Origin: Blastocatellia bacterium
GTDB lineage: Bacteria; Acidobacteriota; Blastocatellia; Pyrinomonadales; Pyrinomonadaceae
Direction of reading: 5' to 3'
NCBI GenBank assembly: GCA_016789265.1
Contig: JAEUQK010000022.1
Span: forward strand, 1-64,000
DNA length: 64,000 bases
Part shown: one piece after another, positions 1-10,075 of the stretch
Layout: each line of letters opens with the position of its first letter
How positions within the stretch are numbered: the stretch's first letter is position 1
Notes under the pieces: model-generated
What the model was told of the DNA's origin: nothing
What the model saw: the letters and a program-made list of their open reading frames with translations, nothing else
The model's database searches: none
Program-made: the position numbers and the translations under genes

Positions 1-2
1 AT

Positions 3-1901
3 GAGACGAACACTCAAAGGATCTTCAATTCGCCAAACCGGACGGCTTTCGTCAAAGACGCGTTTAACGAGTACATCATCAATGGAAATAAACAGGCTGT
101 AAACCCGGAAAATCGCGGCACAAAAGCGGCGGCCAATTTTAGACTTGAAGTTCCGGCAAATTCGCAGGTTGAGATCCGATTGCGTTTATCGGATAAGGAG
201 ATCTTCGACAAGGGTATTAAGACGCGAACCAAAGCAGGTCCGTTCGCAAGCTTTGACGAGGCCTTTACTCAGAGGATCAAGGAAGCAGATGAGTTCTACT
301 CAGGGATAATTCACGAGAGTCTTTCAAATGATGCAAAAAGCGTTCAGCGACAGGCCTTCGCCGGGATGCTTTGGTCAAAACAGTATTACCACTACGTCGT
401 AAAGGAATGGCTCGATGGCGACCCGGCGATGCCCAAACCGCCCGAATCGCGAAAGCACGGCCGTAACCACGACTGGCCGATGCTCTTCAATTCGGATGTT
501 ATCTCAATGCCTGATGCGTGGGAGTATCCTTGGTATGCGGCGTGGGACCTTGCGTTTCACTGTATTCCGCTCGCACTGGTCGATCCTCATTTTGCAAAGA
601 ATCAATTGATGCTGATGCTTCGCGAATGGTATATGCATCCGAACGGACAAATACCGGCTTACGAATGGGCATTTAGTGATGTAAATCCGCCGGTTCACGC
701 TTGGGCCGCATTGCGCGTTTACCAGATCGAAAAGAAACAACGCGGTTTTGGCGACAGGAAATTCCTGGCGCGCATCTTTCAAAAGCTGCTGCTCAACTTC
801 ACCTGGTGGGTGAATCGTAAGGACAGCGAGGGGATGAATGTTTTCGAAGGAGGATTTCTGGGCCTTGATAACATCGGAGTGTTTGACCGTTCGCGGCCGC
901 TGCCTACGGGCGGAAAACTCGCTCAGGCGGACGGCACGAGCTGGATGGCAATGTACTGCCTGAATATGCTCGCCATCGCACTCGAACTTGCCGCCGAGGA
1001 CGATACCTACGAAGACGTTGCAAGCAAATTCTGGGAACATTTCATCTTTATCGCCGATGCGATGAACGAACTGGGCAGCGACGGCATTTCGCTCTGGAAC
1101 GATGAAGATGGTTTCTATTATGACGTGCTGCACATGCACGGCGAAGGAAGTTCGCCCTTAAAAGTACGTTCGATGGTCGGGCTGATCCCTCTGTTTGCGG
1201 TCGGTACGGTCGAGCCTGAAATGCTCGAAAAACTGCCGGCATTCAAGGAACGTATGTACTGGTTCATCGAGAATCGGCCAGACCTTACCGACAACGTTTC
1301 ATGTATGCGAACGCCGGGAATGGGAGAACGCCGCCTGCTCGCGGTTGCCTTCAAGGAACGCCTGGAAAAGGTACTGAAGGTAATGCTCGACGAGAACGAG
1401 TTCCTTTCTAAGTTCGGCATACGCGCACTTTCCAAATTTCACAAGGACAACCCGTATGTGCTGCATGTGAACGGAGACGAACATCGTGTCGATTACGAAC
1501 CGGGTGAATCGACCAGCGGATTGTTTGGTGGAAATTCTAACTGGCGAGGCCCGATATGGTTCCCGGTCAATTATCTGCTGATCGAATCGCTTCAGAAATT
1601 CCATTATTACTATGGCGACGATCTCAAGGTCGAATGTCCGACCGGATCCGGGCAGATGATGGATCTCTGGGAGGTCTCACAGGAACTTTCCCGAAGACTG
1701 TCTCACATCTTTTTGAGGAACGGCGACGGTACGCGGCCCGTCTTTGGCGAGAATGACAAGATGCAAAATGATCCCCACTTTCGAGACCATGTCCTCTTTT
1801 ATGAGTACTTTCACGGCGATAACGGCCGCGGCGTTGGAGCCAGCCATCAGACCGGCTGGACCGGCTTGGTAGCAAAGCTGCTGCACCAAAGCGGAGAGTG
1901 A
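3..1901 (+). CDS. GH63/MGH1-like glucosidase, 5'-truncated by window edge
   Basis: The reading frame is open from base 3, so the true start lies upstream and only about the last 630 residues are seen. The protein is rich in aromatic (alpha/alpha)6-barrel signatures. These include [10 protein letters not shown], whose Asp sits where GH63-type enzymes place the general acid, and a C-terminal [15 protein letters not shown] segment typical of the MGH1-like/GH63 glucosidase clan. Family members of this type are usually 850-900 residues and hydrolyse alpha-glucosides or mannosylglycerate-type compounds in the cytoplasm. The downstream sugar-nucleotide and glucose-dehydrogenase-like genes fit release and use of glucose. 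The exact substrate cannot be read from the sequence. Confidence 0.8.
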   Translation, partial: ETNTQRIFNSPNRTAFVKDAFNEYIINGNKQAVNPENRGTKAAANFRLEVPANSQVEIRLRLSDKEIFDKGIKTRTKAGPFASFDEAFTQRIKEADEFYSGIIHESLSNDAKSVQRQAFAGMLWSKQYYHYVVKEWLDGDPAMPKPPESRKHGRNHDWPMLFNSDVISMPDAWEYPWYAAWDLAFHCIPLALVDPHFAKNQLMLMLREWYMHPNGQIPAYEWAFSDVNPPVHAWAALRVYQIEKKQRGFGDRKFLARIFQKLLLNFTWWVNRKDSEGMNVFEGGFLGLDNIGVFDRSRPLPTGGKLAQADGTSWMAMYCLNMLAIALELAAEDDTYEDVASKFWEHFIFIADAMNELGSDGISLWNDEDGFYYDVLHMHGEGSSPLKVRSMVGLIPLFAVGTVEPEMLEKLPAFKERMYWFIENRPDLTDNVSCMRTPGMGERRLLAVAFKERLEKVLKVMLDENEFLSKFGIRALSKFHKDNPYVLHVNGDEHRVDYEPGESTSGLFGGNSNWRGPIWFPVNYLLIESLQKFHYYYGDDLKVECPTGSGQMMDLWEVSQELSRRLSHIFLRNGDGTRPVFGENDKMQNDPHFRDHVLFYEYFHGDNGRGVGASHQTGWTGLVAKLLHQSGE

Positions 1902-2006
1902 ACTGTAAAAAACATGGCCGGCCCAGATCCAGCCTATTTGTTGGGAATAAACGGCGTCACCAATTTGATGTATGAGGTGCGGATCACGTTTTTCTAAAGA
2001 GGAAGT

Positions 2007-2981
2007 ATGGAGAAGAATGTCAGGCCTGAATTCCCTGGTTTCATTGGTTCACGCAAAACGCTCAATGATCGAGTCGCGGTCATTCTCGCGGGCGGCGACG
2101 GTTCGCGGTTGAGTTCACTGACAAGGATGATCGCCGGCGACGAACGCCCCAAACAGTTTTGCCCGATCCTCGACGATCGCACTCTGCTTGAACACACGAG
2201 GCGGCGGGTATCTTTGAAGATCGCCCCCGAAAATACCTTTTTTAGCTTGACCAAAAAACACGAGCGGTTTTTCAAAACCCCGCTTTGGGACGCAAGAAAA
2301 AGCCAGCTGATAGTTCAGCCTGAGAACAAGGGAACGGCGCCGGCGATACTTTATTCGTTGATGCGGCTTACAAACGAGGATCCGAATGCCGCCGTTGCGT
2401 TTTTTCCCTCCGATCATTATTTCTCGGACGACGAATCGTTCATGGAACATGTCGAGTCTGCATTCCGCTCCGTGGAAGTAGCTCCGAGTGCGGTCGTGCT
2501 TCTGGGTATCGAACCGGAGAAGCCGGAAACATCGTACGGATGGATCGAACCTGCAGCGACCTTGTTCGGCGGCGAGTCAAAAGGAATAAGTCGCGTGAAA
2601 CGTTTCTGGGAAAAGCCTTCGACCGCATCAGCACGGATGTTGATGAAACAAGGAGGCCTTTGGAACAGCTTTGTGATGATCGGACGCGTAAATGCCTTTC
2701 TCGAAATGTTTCGGAAACATCTTCCCGATATGTTTCGGATGTTCGACGCTTCGAAAAACCTGCTCAATAGGCCAACGGAAGAGTCAGTAATGCGGTCGGT
2801 CTATGCCTGGCTTAAGGAGACGAATTTCTCCAGCGAGGTGCTTGAAAAAGCCACTGAAGACTTGATGGTCATGCGCGTCGGCGACGTCGGTTGGTGTGAT
2901 TGGGGAGAACCTCATCGAGTACTGGGGACCTTAAGAGGCCTCGGCATAAAACCGGAATGGGCGAACGCTTTAGCGGCCTAG
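2007..2981 (+). CDS. Mannose-1-phosphate guanylyltransferase-like sugar nucleotidyltransferase
   Basis: This 324-residue protein has a Rossmann-like nucleotidyltransferase fold. The pyrophosphorylase signature LAGGDGSRL lies near residues 28-36, followed by a PKQF segment, then FFPSDHYF and FWEKP, as in GDP-mannose pyrophosphorylases. It would make GDP-mannose (or a related NDP-sugar) from the sugar-1-phosphate. It lacks the C-terminal isomerase domain of bifunctional ManC/AlgA. A roughly 20-residue N-terminal extension precedes the fold. An AGAGGAAG ribosome-binding site lies just upstream of the ATG. The start lies 105 bases after the glucosidase and the same strand continues into the dehydrogenase, so a shared transcript is possible. 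Confidence 0.78.
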   Translation: MEKNVRPEFPGFIGSRKTLNDRVAVILAGGDGSRLSSLTRMIAGDERPKQFCPILDDRTLLEHTRRRVSLKIAPENTFFSLTKKHERFFKTPLWDARKSQLIVQPENKGTAPAILYSLMRLTNEDPNAAVAFFPSDHYFSDDESFMEHVESAFRSVEVAPSAVVLLGIEPEKPETSYGWIEPAATLFGGESKGISRVKRFWEKPSTASARMLMKQGGLWNSFVMIGRVNAFLEMFRKHLPDMFRMFDASKNLLNRPTEESVMRSVYAWLKETNFSSEVLEKATEDLMVMRVGDVGWCDWGEPHRVLGTLRGLGIKPEWANALAA

Positions 2982-2995
2982 GAGAAATTTTTGAT

Positions 2996-4117
2996 ATGAA
3001 GGCAATTGCAGTTAAACCCGGAACACCGAATTCAGTTCATCTTGTTGACATGCCGAAACCGACGGTCGGCGAGATCGATAATGGCCGCGGCGTGCTTGTA
3101 AAGGTCCTGCGCGTCGGAGTGGACGGAACCGACAAAGAGATCAACAACGCCGAGTACGGCGCACCGCCCCCGGGAGACGATTTTCTGGTTATCGGGCACG
3201 AAGGTTTCGGCATCGTTGAAGAGGTTGGGCCGAATGTTCACGAATTGAAGCCGGGGGATTATGTCGTAGCAACCGTTCGCCGTCCGGGTCACAGCATATA
3301 TGACCTGATCGGCACCAACGACATGACGACCGATGACACCTACTACGAACGCGGCATCAATCTCCGTCACGGTTTCCTTTCGGAATATTACGTTGACGAT
3401 GCCGAGTTCATCGTTAAGATCCCGCGCGGACTAAAAGAAGTAGGCGTACTCCTTGAGCCGATGACCGTAGTTCAAAAAGGCATCACTCAGGCATATGAGA
3501 TCCAACGTCGGCTGAAAGTCTGGAAACCAAAACGTGCCGCGGTCGTCGGTGCGGGTACGATCGGATTGCTGGCGACGCTTTTCTTCAAACTTCGCGGAAT
3601 GGAAGTAGTGACATTCGGCCGAACACCGCGGCCGTACACAAACTCGGACCTGGTCGAAGAACTGGGTGCTCAGTACGTTTCGACCGCTGACGTATCGCTG
3701 CCCGATCATGCTGCTGAGAAAGGCGGGTTCGACATTATTTTTGAAGCTACCGGATTCTCACCGATAGTTTTCGACGCGATGCAAGCCTTGGGTAAAAACG
3801 GAGTATTGGTCCTTTCAAGCGTAACAGGCGGCGACCGGATCATCGATGTTCCTGCGGATAAGATCAACCTCGAATTCGTGCTCGGAAACAAGGTGATGGT
3901 CGGGACGGTAAATGCAAATCGGGAGTATTTTGAAAGCGGGGCAAAGGACATGGCGGCTGCCGTACTAGAATACGGCGACTGGCTCTCTAAGCTGCTGACA
4001 CATCCTGTCAAAGGCCTCGAAAACTATAAGGAGCTATTCGAACTGCTGACAACTGGAAAAGGTGTGATCAAGGCCTATTGTGACGTCGCAGCTGATGCAA
4101 GATCTGCCTTCGAATGA
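2996..4117 (+). CDS. Glucose 1-dehydrogenase-like medium-chain dehydrogenase (zinc ADH superfamily)
   Basis: The 373-residue product starts at the ATG at 2996, because AGGAGA at 2980-2985 overlaps the upstream stop codon at good spacing. A longer in-frame start at 2900 would overlap the previous gene heavily. Visible features are a GroES-like N-terminus with [13 protein letters not shown] and a nucleotide-binding [12 protein letters not shown] motif near residue 183. The ligand layout (GVDGTDKEI then GHE) matches archaeal-type glucose dehydrogenases rather than classical alcohol dehydrogenases. It probably oxidises glucose or a similar aldose to the lactone with NAD(P). This fits the neighbouring glucosidase gene. 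Substrate is inferred. Confidence 0.75.
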   Translation: MKAIAVKPGTPNSVHLVDMPKPTVGEIDNGRGVLVKVLRVGVDGTDKEINNAEYGAPPPGDDFLVIGHEGFGIVEEVGPNVHELKPGDYVVATVRRPGHSIYDLIGTNDMTTDDTYYERGINLRHGFLSEYYVDDAEFIVKIPRGLKEVGVLLEPMTVVQKGITQAYEIQRRLKVWKPKRAAVVGAGTIGLLATLFFKLRGMEVVTFGRTPRPYTNSDLVEELGAQYVSTADVSLPDHAAEKGGFDIIFEATGFSPIVFDAMQALGKNGVLVLSSVTGGDRIIDVPADKINLEFVLGNKVMVGTVNANREYFESGAKDMAAAVLEYGDWLSKLLTHPVKGLENYKELFELLTTGKGVIKAYCDVAADARSAFE

Positions 4118-4151
4118 AGCGATCAAAGGTAAACAAGTGGCCTTTGACGGG

Positions 4152-5276
4152 CTATAATTCGATCGAAAACCTTCGGGAAGCCAACCGTTCGATCTCAGAT
4201 TCTCTGACGGTATAACCTATGCCGGCTCCTGACGGAGCTTCGATCGTCCCGCGTGAGCTGACCTCGATCGGAGGTTCGACGATGTCCTCCTTCCAATAGC
4301 GTGCCGATGCCGAGACATCGCCCGGCAGAACGAATCCCGGAAGCGTTGACATTGCTATGTTATGCGCCCGGCCGATGCCGGTTTCCAGCATTCCGCCGCA
4401 CCAGACCGGCACACCTTTTGAATGGGCGAATTCCTGGATCTCTCGGGCCTGTGAGTGCCCGCCGACACGTCCCAGCTTGATGTTTATAATTCGGCAAGCA
4501 TCGATCTCGATCGCCTGGCGGGCGTCACGAAGACACGATATCGACTCATCAAGGCAGATCGCTGTTCTCAACTTCTGTTGGAGTTTTGCGTGGTCGAGAA
4601 TATCGCCGGCCGTCAATGGCTGTTCGATCATCAATAGGCCGTATTCATCCAGCGCGAGCATCACATCGAGATCGCGTTCGAGTTCATAGGCTGAATTTGC
4701 GTCAACTGACAATAAGATGTCGGGATACACCTTCCGAACCGCTTCTACAAGATCAATGTCCTTGCCAGGCTTTATTTTTATCTTTATTCGCTGATATCCC
4801 GCGTCGATCTCTTTAGCGACCTTTTCAAGCAGCACTTCGGTGTTGGCTTGAATCCCGATCGAAACCCCACAACTTATTTCCCTTCTGGAGCCACCCAGTA
4901 ATTTATGGAGAGGAACATCGCGGATTTTTGCTTCAAGGTCCCAGATCGCGGTCTCAACAGCGGCGATCGACATCCTGTTGCCTTTGATCGGAGAAAGAAC
5001 TTCGTTCACGTCCGCCGCCGTTCTCACTCCTGCGGACGCGAGCATTGGTGCGATCGTCTTTATGATCACCTGCCAGGCAGGATCAACGGATTCCGGATTA
5101 TAGAACGGCCGCTCCATTGCGGTGCACTCCCCATAGCCCGCGTTTCCGTTGTTGTCGATCGCCCGCACCAAGATCACTCGACGGCCTGTCGTCACACCGA
5201 AGCTTGTCTCAAACGAGTGCTTCAACGGCATGTCGATCTCGACGAGTTCGATCCTTTGCAATGTGAGTTCGCCCAC
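4152..5276 (-). CDS. menC: Enolase-superfamily racemase: o-succinylbenzoate synthase / N-succinylamino acid racemase type
   Basis: This is a 374-residue MLE-subgroup enolase-superfamily protein read from a GTG start. The catalytic lysines sit in a KIKIKPG segment (K165/K167/K169). Metal ligands are D192 (SVDAN), E218 (MIEQP) and D243 (CLDES), and the second base is K267 (NIKLGRVGG). The sequence is closest in flavour to MenC/NSAR proteins, many of which make o-succinylbenzoate, racemise N-succinylamino acids, or do both. No other menaquinone gene is in the window. The gene follows an RpiR regulator by 60 bases and faces a D-aminoacylase and a GNAT protein, so an N-acylamino acid racemase role is the better inference. 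Dipeptide epimerase activity is the main alternative. Confidence 0.82.
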   Translation of the reverse strand: MGELTLQRIELVEIDMPLKHSFETSFGVTTGRRVILVRAIDNNGNAGYGECTAMERPFYNPESVDPAWQVIIKTIAPMLASAGVRTAADVNEVLSPIKGNRMSIAAVETAIWDLEAKIRDVPLHKLLGGSRREISCGVSIGIQANTEVLLEKVAKEIDAGYQRIKIKIKPGKDIDLVEAVRKVYPDILLSVDANSAYELERDLDVMLALDEYGLLMIEQPLTAGDILDHAKLQQKLRTAICLDESISCLRDARQAIEIDACRIINIKLGRVGGHSQAREIQEFAHSKGVPVWCGGMLETGIGRAHNIAMSTLPGFVLPGDVSASARYWKEDIVEPPIEVSSRGTIEAPSGAGIGYTVRESEIERLASRRFSIEL

Positions 5277-5336
5277 TATGTTTGCCGGTTCCTTTAGTAT
5301 TTTGTGATCGACGGATCACTTGAGCCCGAGAATTTT

Positions 5337-6326
5337 CTATGCTCCGTCATACCAACGCGTACTCGCCACATACTCTTCTTCGAATTGGCGCAGGTGTTCA
5401 AGGGAACGCTCCGACTGGCTGTGCGCACACGCCACAAGGATCGCGTTAATTGCGGCAACGGGGGCCACGTATGAATCGATAAAGGACGTCCGCGCGATGG
5501 AAGCAATAAGGTACGAATCGCAAAACTTCGCGATCGGGGTCGCATCGCCGTTCGTTATTCCAAAGCTCGGAACGTTTCGCTTGCGCGCGCTCTTTACTGC
5601 TTCGATGGTCTCGCGAAGCCCGCGTCCAAAACTTATCGCGATCAGAAGATCTTTTGGCGTAAGGATCTTCATTCGGTTCTGGATGACGCCGCTGCTCCCG
5701 ATCGGAGAATCGGCGTCAAATCCAAGACGGACGAGGCCGTATGCAAGAGATCCGGCAAGCGAGGCCGCGAAATCGACGCCAATGATCACTATCCTCTGCG
5801 AGAGGTTTATTCTGTTAGCGATCTCGATGATCTTGCCTGTATCCAGCGTAGCCCGAAACTCGTTCAGGTTTTCCAGGTCCTTCTCGACGCTCTGAACTAT
5901 GCGGTCCGAAACGGTTCGCGGCGTTTGTTCCGCAGCCTTCATTGCCGCGTATGGAGTGATCTTGGTAACAAAGTGCTCACGAAGATCGTGAGCAAAGTCG
6001 GCAAATTTCTCGTAACCGATCGCCTGAATGGTTCTGATGATCGTGGCAGAGTCGACATCGTACCGCTTTCCCATATCGCGCGAGGATAGAAAATACGTCT
6101 CGTTCGACTCATCGAGGATCCGGCGGAGAAGTTTCTGGCGTTTTGAGCTCAGGTTTGACGCGGCCTCGATCAGGCGGTTGTTTAGCGAGGTCTGTCCGTT
6201 TTCTCCATTTCGTGTCTCGCCTATTCTGAGTTTATAGGCTGTCTCTATCGAGGTTGTTTCGGCTAAGACTTCAGACCGTTTGTCGGTCCTTGAGATCGAG
6301 GTCTTTTTTTGGGCTTTCTTGTTCAT
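5337..6326 (-). CDS. MurR/RpiR-family transcriptional regulator (HTH + SIS domain)
   Basis: The ATG at 6326 is taken as start and gives 329 residues; a longer in-frame reading to 6479 adds an unlikely Cys-rich leader. After a basic, probably disordered stretch of about 50 residues comes an RpiR-type HTH, with SSRDMGKRYDVDSATIIRTIQAIG as the recognition region. A C-terminal SIS sugar/phosphosugar-binding domain follows, with IVIIGVDFAASLAGSL and DLLIAISFGRG. RpiR regulators respond to phosphosugars or amino sugars such as N-acetylmuramate 6-phosphate, which suits a cell-wall-peptide locus. The gene lies between the racemase (same strand, downstream) and the divergent TonB receptor. TGATGCA-type repeats in the intergenic region are candidate binding sites. 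Confidence 0.88.
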   Translation of the reverse strand: MNKKAQKKTSISRTDKRSEVLAETTSIETAYKLRIGETRNGENGQTSLNNRLIEAASNLSSKRQKLLRRILDESNETYFLSSRDMGKRYDVDSATIIRTIQAIGYEKFADFAHDLREHFVTKITPYAAMKAAEQTPRTVSDRIVQSVEKDLENLNEFRATLDTGKIIEIANRINLSQRIVIIGVDFAASLAGSLAYGLVRLGFDADSPIGSSGVIQNRMKILTPKDLLIAISFGRGLRETIEAVKSARKRNVPSFGITNGDATPIAKFCDSYLIASIARTSFIDSYVAPVAAINAILVACAHSQSERSLEHLRQFEEEYVASTRWYDGA

Positions 6327-6432
6327 TCTCTTGCCCTGCTTCTGGTTTGCGGCTGGTCCTGGCCCACCTGAAGCAACTGTGTTTCCAAAATCGAGTGAGT
6401 ATGTTAGTGCAGTATGGCCAAAAACGCAACAC

Positions 6433-6448
6433 GTGATGCATAACTCAC
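6433..6448. promoter_or_regulatory. Candidate operator GTGATGCATAACTCAC upstream of the RpiR gene
   Basis: The site has GTGA/TCAC arms and contains the heptamer TGATGCA (6434-6440). The same heptamer recurs at 6549-6555 and, inverted, at 6570-6576. It lies about 107 bases upstream of the chosen start of the regulator, so autoregulation is possible. This is inferred from repeats only. Confidence 0.35.
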
Positions 6449-6548
6449 GCTTTGCACTGCAAATCGCATCAAACCGCAAGAATCCTACGCCCCTTTTACA
6501 CCACTCCCCACGGGAGCGAATCTATTTTTATCACATAAATGCAATGAG

Positions 6549-6590
6549 TGATGCAATGTGTTGACATTCTGCATCAATTGATGTAGAAAT
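6549..6590 (+). promoter_or_regulatory. Sigma-70-like promoter with embedded palindromic operator for the TonB receptor gene
   Basis: TTGACA (6561-6566) and TAGAAA (6584-6589) are separated by exactly 17 bases. The spacer holds a perfect 12-base palindrome, CATCAATTGATG (6572-6583). An inverted pair TGATGCA (6549-6555) / TGCATCA (6570-6576) flanks the -35 hexamer. A protein bound here would block polymerase. The adjacent RpiR gene is the obvious candidate regulator. The rest of the 6327-6794 gap shows no further gene. Confidence 0.5.
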
Positions 6591-6794
6591 GTTCTGCTTT
6601 CCACGGGAATGTAATTCGATCAACTTGGGTATTGTTGGGATCAGCCTGGTTCGCAGCGTTTTGTTCGATTTCTCGATCTCGACCAATCTGCGGGAAATTT
6701 CGCAACTGATGAAATGCTGACGCTGATGGAATACATTGCCGGTCTAATTGAAAAACAGTGCGGTTACCCAGAAACACAACAGGAGACTGATGTA

Positions 6795-9700
6795 ATGAAA
6801 ACAATTGCGAGACCCCGGAACTCGGCCGGCGATTCCGAGAACGTGAAACTCTCAGGTGATTTCACACGATCGTGGCGGGTAGCCGTATTTGCATGCTTTG
6901 CCATGTTGGTCTTCAGCTTAGGTTCCGAGGTCTATGCTCAAACGACGACATCGACGATCGAAGGCACCGTCGTAGATCCGAACGGTGCAGTCATCGCCGG
7001 TGCCGAGGTGAAGGTCTCCGGCACTACCCTTGCTACCGAACGCACGGTCATCACCAACGACGCGGGCTTTTTTAGGGTCGTGTCGCTGCCGGCTGGCGAC
7101 TACACGGTCACGGTGTCTCATAAGGGATTCTCCGCCGCGCCGTCAAAGCTTGAACTAACACTGAACAGGACAGTCACGCTGAACATTCAGATGAAGGTGG
7201 GCGACGTAGCAGCCAACGAAGTGACCGTCACCTCTGAACTTCCGCTCGTCGATCCGACAACACCTGCTACCGGAGCGACGATAACGCCTCGTCAGATCCA
7301 GGAGCTTCCGGTAAATGGACGCGACTACCTTGACCTGCTCCAACTTGTACCAGGAACAGCCATCAACCGTCAGGCTGATGCCAATAGCGACAATGCAAAT
7401 CCGGTGCTTGGCGAGCGGTCAGGGAACAACAACTTTTTCATCGACGGCCAACCGAACAAGGACACGGTTGACGGCGGCCCAGCAGCGCAGTTCAATCAGG
7501 AAACGATCGCAGAATTTCAGGTCCTTTCAACTGGTTACAAAGCTGAGTTTGGCCAGGCTTCGGGGGCGATAATCAATGTGATAACAAAGAGCGGCGGCAA
7601 CCGTTACAACGGAGTGTTTTCGCTTTTCCACCGCAATGATGCTCTCGATAGCTCAAATTCGCTGGACACCACGAGAACAGACGCTCCGGACCTCAGCCGA
7701 TACGATTACAGCGCCGCCTTGGGCGGCAAGATCATTAAAGACCGGTTCTTTTTCTTTGGATCTGCCGAGCGCATCACCGAAAGGCGTGAACTTGATTTCA
7801 ATTATCCGGACACGGGAAATGCAACTGTAAATCAGTTGATCCGCTCTCAGGAGTCACCTTTTGACAATCCATCACGGTCCTACGAAACCCGCGCATTTCT
7901 TAAATTGAACCAGACCTTCAAACGCCACAACCTTTCGCAAGAGATCAATTACACTAACCGCCACGCAACGGAGTATCTGCCCTTGTCGCTTACCGGCAGT
8001 TTGCCCTCAAGGCGAAACGACACTGCGGCGAGGAGATTGCTTCTTGGCTTTGCCGATACGATCTTGATCGGTGATATCGGCAATCCATGGACGCTCACGC
8101 TTCGCGGTGGTTTTCGCGGTGAGCCTTCGGTGACCCGGCCTTCTCATCCTGAGGCGGGCGCTGCAACCGTTTTCTTCCCGTTCAGTTCAAATACGACCGG
8201 CACATTCTTTGGCGACTTTCCTTCTGTAGCGTTCGGAAACCCCAACTCGCTCTCAAGCGACGATCAGCAGTACACAACTCTAAGTGCATTCGCGGGTAAG
8301 CAGATCGGTGACCACGGCATCAAATTTGGCTGGAACTTCGTCCGCACAAAGGTCGACGGCGTGTCGCCGCAGATCCTGAACACACAGCTCTTTGCGACGG
8401 CAAATGATTTTGCTACCTACGGTCCGATCAACGCGGGATTTTTTACCGTAACCACGTCCGGCGGCTTGACACCGCAGGCGAATGAGATCCATCTTCGAAA
8501 CAATTACAACGGGCTTTTCGTTCAGGACGACTGGCGCATACTGAAGAACCTGACGCTGAATCTTGGCCTCCGCTGGGACCATGATTCGGAGTTTAAGATA
8601 AAGACCAATTTTTCTCCTCGAGTTGGCGTTGCGTGGGCAATAGATCCAAAAACGGTCGTACGAGCCCATTTCGGATATTTTTACGATAACTTCCGCCTTG
8701 GGCTTGCAAGTCAGGTTCCGGAATTTGGCGGAGCTGATCGCCGCGTCATCCAGCCGTTCTCGTACCCACGGGGGTTTTACGGTGTTCCGACGCTTGTTGT
8801 GGCATTGGTAAACGGGTCGCTCTTTCCTCCGAACGGGCTTTGCATTTCCACGAGTCTAACGGACGCGCAAATCACCTCGTCAGGCGCAACGTGTCCGATC
8901 GGTCCATCACAGCCGTATGTCGGGGTCGACCGTCTCAACCGTGTCGTTGCGGCTGGTCATGCTCTCATACCGGCTAATTCAGTGATCAATTTCGGTAATG
9001 TCCAAACGCTTTCAGGCCTTACGCCGGACCAATATCTGACCCAGGCTTCAGCGGCGGTCGGAATGCCCGCGGGGTTCTTTTACTGGGGACCGTTTGGAAC
9101 ATTGACCCATGGCGCCGTACCGGCCCAGCTTTTGCCGACGGCCGTCGATGCGGATTTTGCGACGCCCTACACCCTCGGGTTCAGTGTCGGCGTTCAGCGG
9201 GAGATCGGAAAGGATATGGTGATCGAAGCCGATTATCATCATCGTGAGATCAGAAACCTCCTGGGTCAGCGTCAGTCAAATTTGAGGTTTCAGTCGCGGG
9301 TGACCGGACGAAGTTTTGATCCGCCGTTTACCGCCGGTCCGATCGTAACCTTCGGACCGTATTACAAAGGTCGGTACGATGCACTCGTTCTGAACTTCAG
9401 CAAGCGTCTGAGCCGGCGATTTCTGGTCGGAGCCAGCTATACCTATGCAAAAGCGACTGACAACAATCTCGGTGTCGCCGCGCTTCCGTCAGACAGTTAT
9501 GTAGGAATAGTTCCGCTTGTAACCGAGGCATCAACCGGTCGAAGCAATGCTTCCGGGTCGTTCACAACTTCACAAGGTAGATTTGTTGCACAGGCGGGAA
9601 CCTTTTTAAATGGTCCTGACCTCGACAAAGGACCTTCAGATCTTTCGCTTGACCACGTTTTCCAGGTGAACGGCCTTATCGAGCTGCCGTGGAAATTCCA

Positions 9701-10052
9701 AGTTGGCGGCATCTTTCGAACGCAAAGCGGTTTTCATTTCAGCCGCAATGCCAACCCCACCGAAGACCCCGACGGCAACGGAACCTTTAACTCGATAGAC
9801 CACGGGCCGGGCGCCGGGCGCAACGCATTTACCGCACCGGCGTTCATTAATCTTGATATGCGTGTGTCGAAACGTTTTGACATCGGCGAAAGGGTTAAAC
9901 TCCATCTGATGCTCGAATATTTCAATGTCTTCAACCGCAAGAATCCAGCCGCGGTCGAACAGAACGCGCAGTCGGCAGTCACGAGCTTCGGAAAGGCCGT
10001 TCAAGTTCTCCCGGGCCGCGAAGGACAAATCGGTTTTAGGATCGAATTTTAA
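6795..10052 (+). CDS. Oar-like TonB-dependent outer-membrane receptor with carboxypeptidase-regulatory N-terminal domain
   Basis: The start is set at the ATG at 6795, with AGGAGA at 6781-6786. It gives 1085 residues with a signal peptide ending near the VYAQ site (about residue 48). Residues 50-135 form a carboxypeptidase-regulatory-like beta-sandwich (IEGTVVDPNGAVIAGAEV, GFFRVVSLPAGDY). A plug domain follows (LPVNGRDYLDLLQLVPG, GQASGAIINVITKSGGN), then a large beta barrel ending in a terminal phenylalanine (GQIGFRIEF). Such receptors import bulky ligands across the outer membrane. As first gene of a run of hydrolases for D-residue or N-acyl compounds, behind a regulated promoter, it is the likely uptake component of this locus. 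Its ligand is unknown. Confidence 0.9.
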   Translation: MKTIARPRNSAGDSENVKLSGDFTRSWRVAVFACFAMLVFSLGSEVYAQTTTSTIEGTVVDPNGAVIAGAEVKVSGTTLATERTVITNDAGFFRVVSLPAGDYTVTVSHKGFSAAPSKLELTLNRTVTLNIQMKVGDVAANEVTVTSELPLVDPTTPATGATITPRQIQELPVNGRDYLDLLQLVPGTAINRQADANSDNANPVLGERSGNNNFFIDGQPNKDTVDGGPAAQFNQETIAEFQVLSTGYKAEFGQASGAIINVITKSGGNRYNGVFSLFHRNDALDSSNSLDTTRTDAPDLSRYDYSAALGGKIIKDRFFFFGSAERITERRELDFNYPDTGNATVNQLIRSQESPFDNPSRSYETRAFLKLNQTFKRHNLSQEINYTNRHATEYLPLSLTGSLPSRRNDTAARRLLLGFADTILIGDIGNPWTLTLRGGFRGEPSVTRPSHPEAGAATVFFPFSSNTTGTFFGDFPSVAFGNPNSLSSDDQQYTTLSAFAGKQIGDHGIKFGWNFVRTKVDGVSPQILNTQLFATANDFATYGPINAGFFTVTTSGGLTPQANEIHLRNNYNGLFVQDDWRILKNLTLNLGLRWDHDSEFKIKTNFSPRVGVAWAIDPKTVVRAHFGYFYDNFRLGLASQVPEFGGADRRVIQPFSYPRGFYGVPTLVVALVNGSLFPPNGLCISTSLTDAQITSSGATCPIGPSQPYVGVDRLNRVVAAGHALIPANSVINFGNVQTLSGLTPDQYLTQASAAVGMPAGFFYWGPFGTLTHGAVPAQLLPTAVDADFATPYTLGFSVGVQREIGKDMVIEADYHHREIRNLLGQRQSNLRFQSRVTGRSFDPPFTAGPIVTFGPYYKGRYDALVLNFSKRLSRRFLVGASYTYAKATDNNLGVAALPSDSYVGIVPLVTEASTGRSNASGSFTTSQGRFVAQAGTFLNGPDLDKGPSDLSLDHVFQVNGLIELPWKFQVGGIFRTQSGFHFSRNANPTEDPDGNGTFNSIDHGPGAGRNAFTAPAFINLDMRVSKRFDIGERVKLHLMLEYFNVFNRKNPAAVEQNAQSAVTSFGKAVQVLPGREGQIGFRIEF

Positions 10053-10075
10053 CTGTGGAAGGTCGTTGAAAACGA

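Noticed and set aside
504..1139. 211-residue antisense frame within the glucosidase gene
   Set aside because: It is opposite to a gene with clear family motifs and itself has no recognisable motif or start signal.
4152..5276. Racemase read as a plain menaquinone-pathway MenC
   Set aside because: No other menaquinone gene is nearby, and the regulator, GNAT and D-aminoacylase neighbours favour N-acylamino acid racemisation. The symbol is kept only for family.
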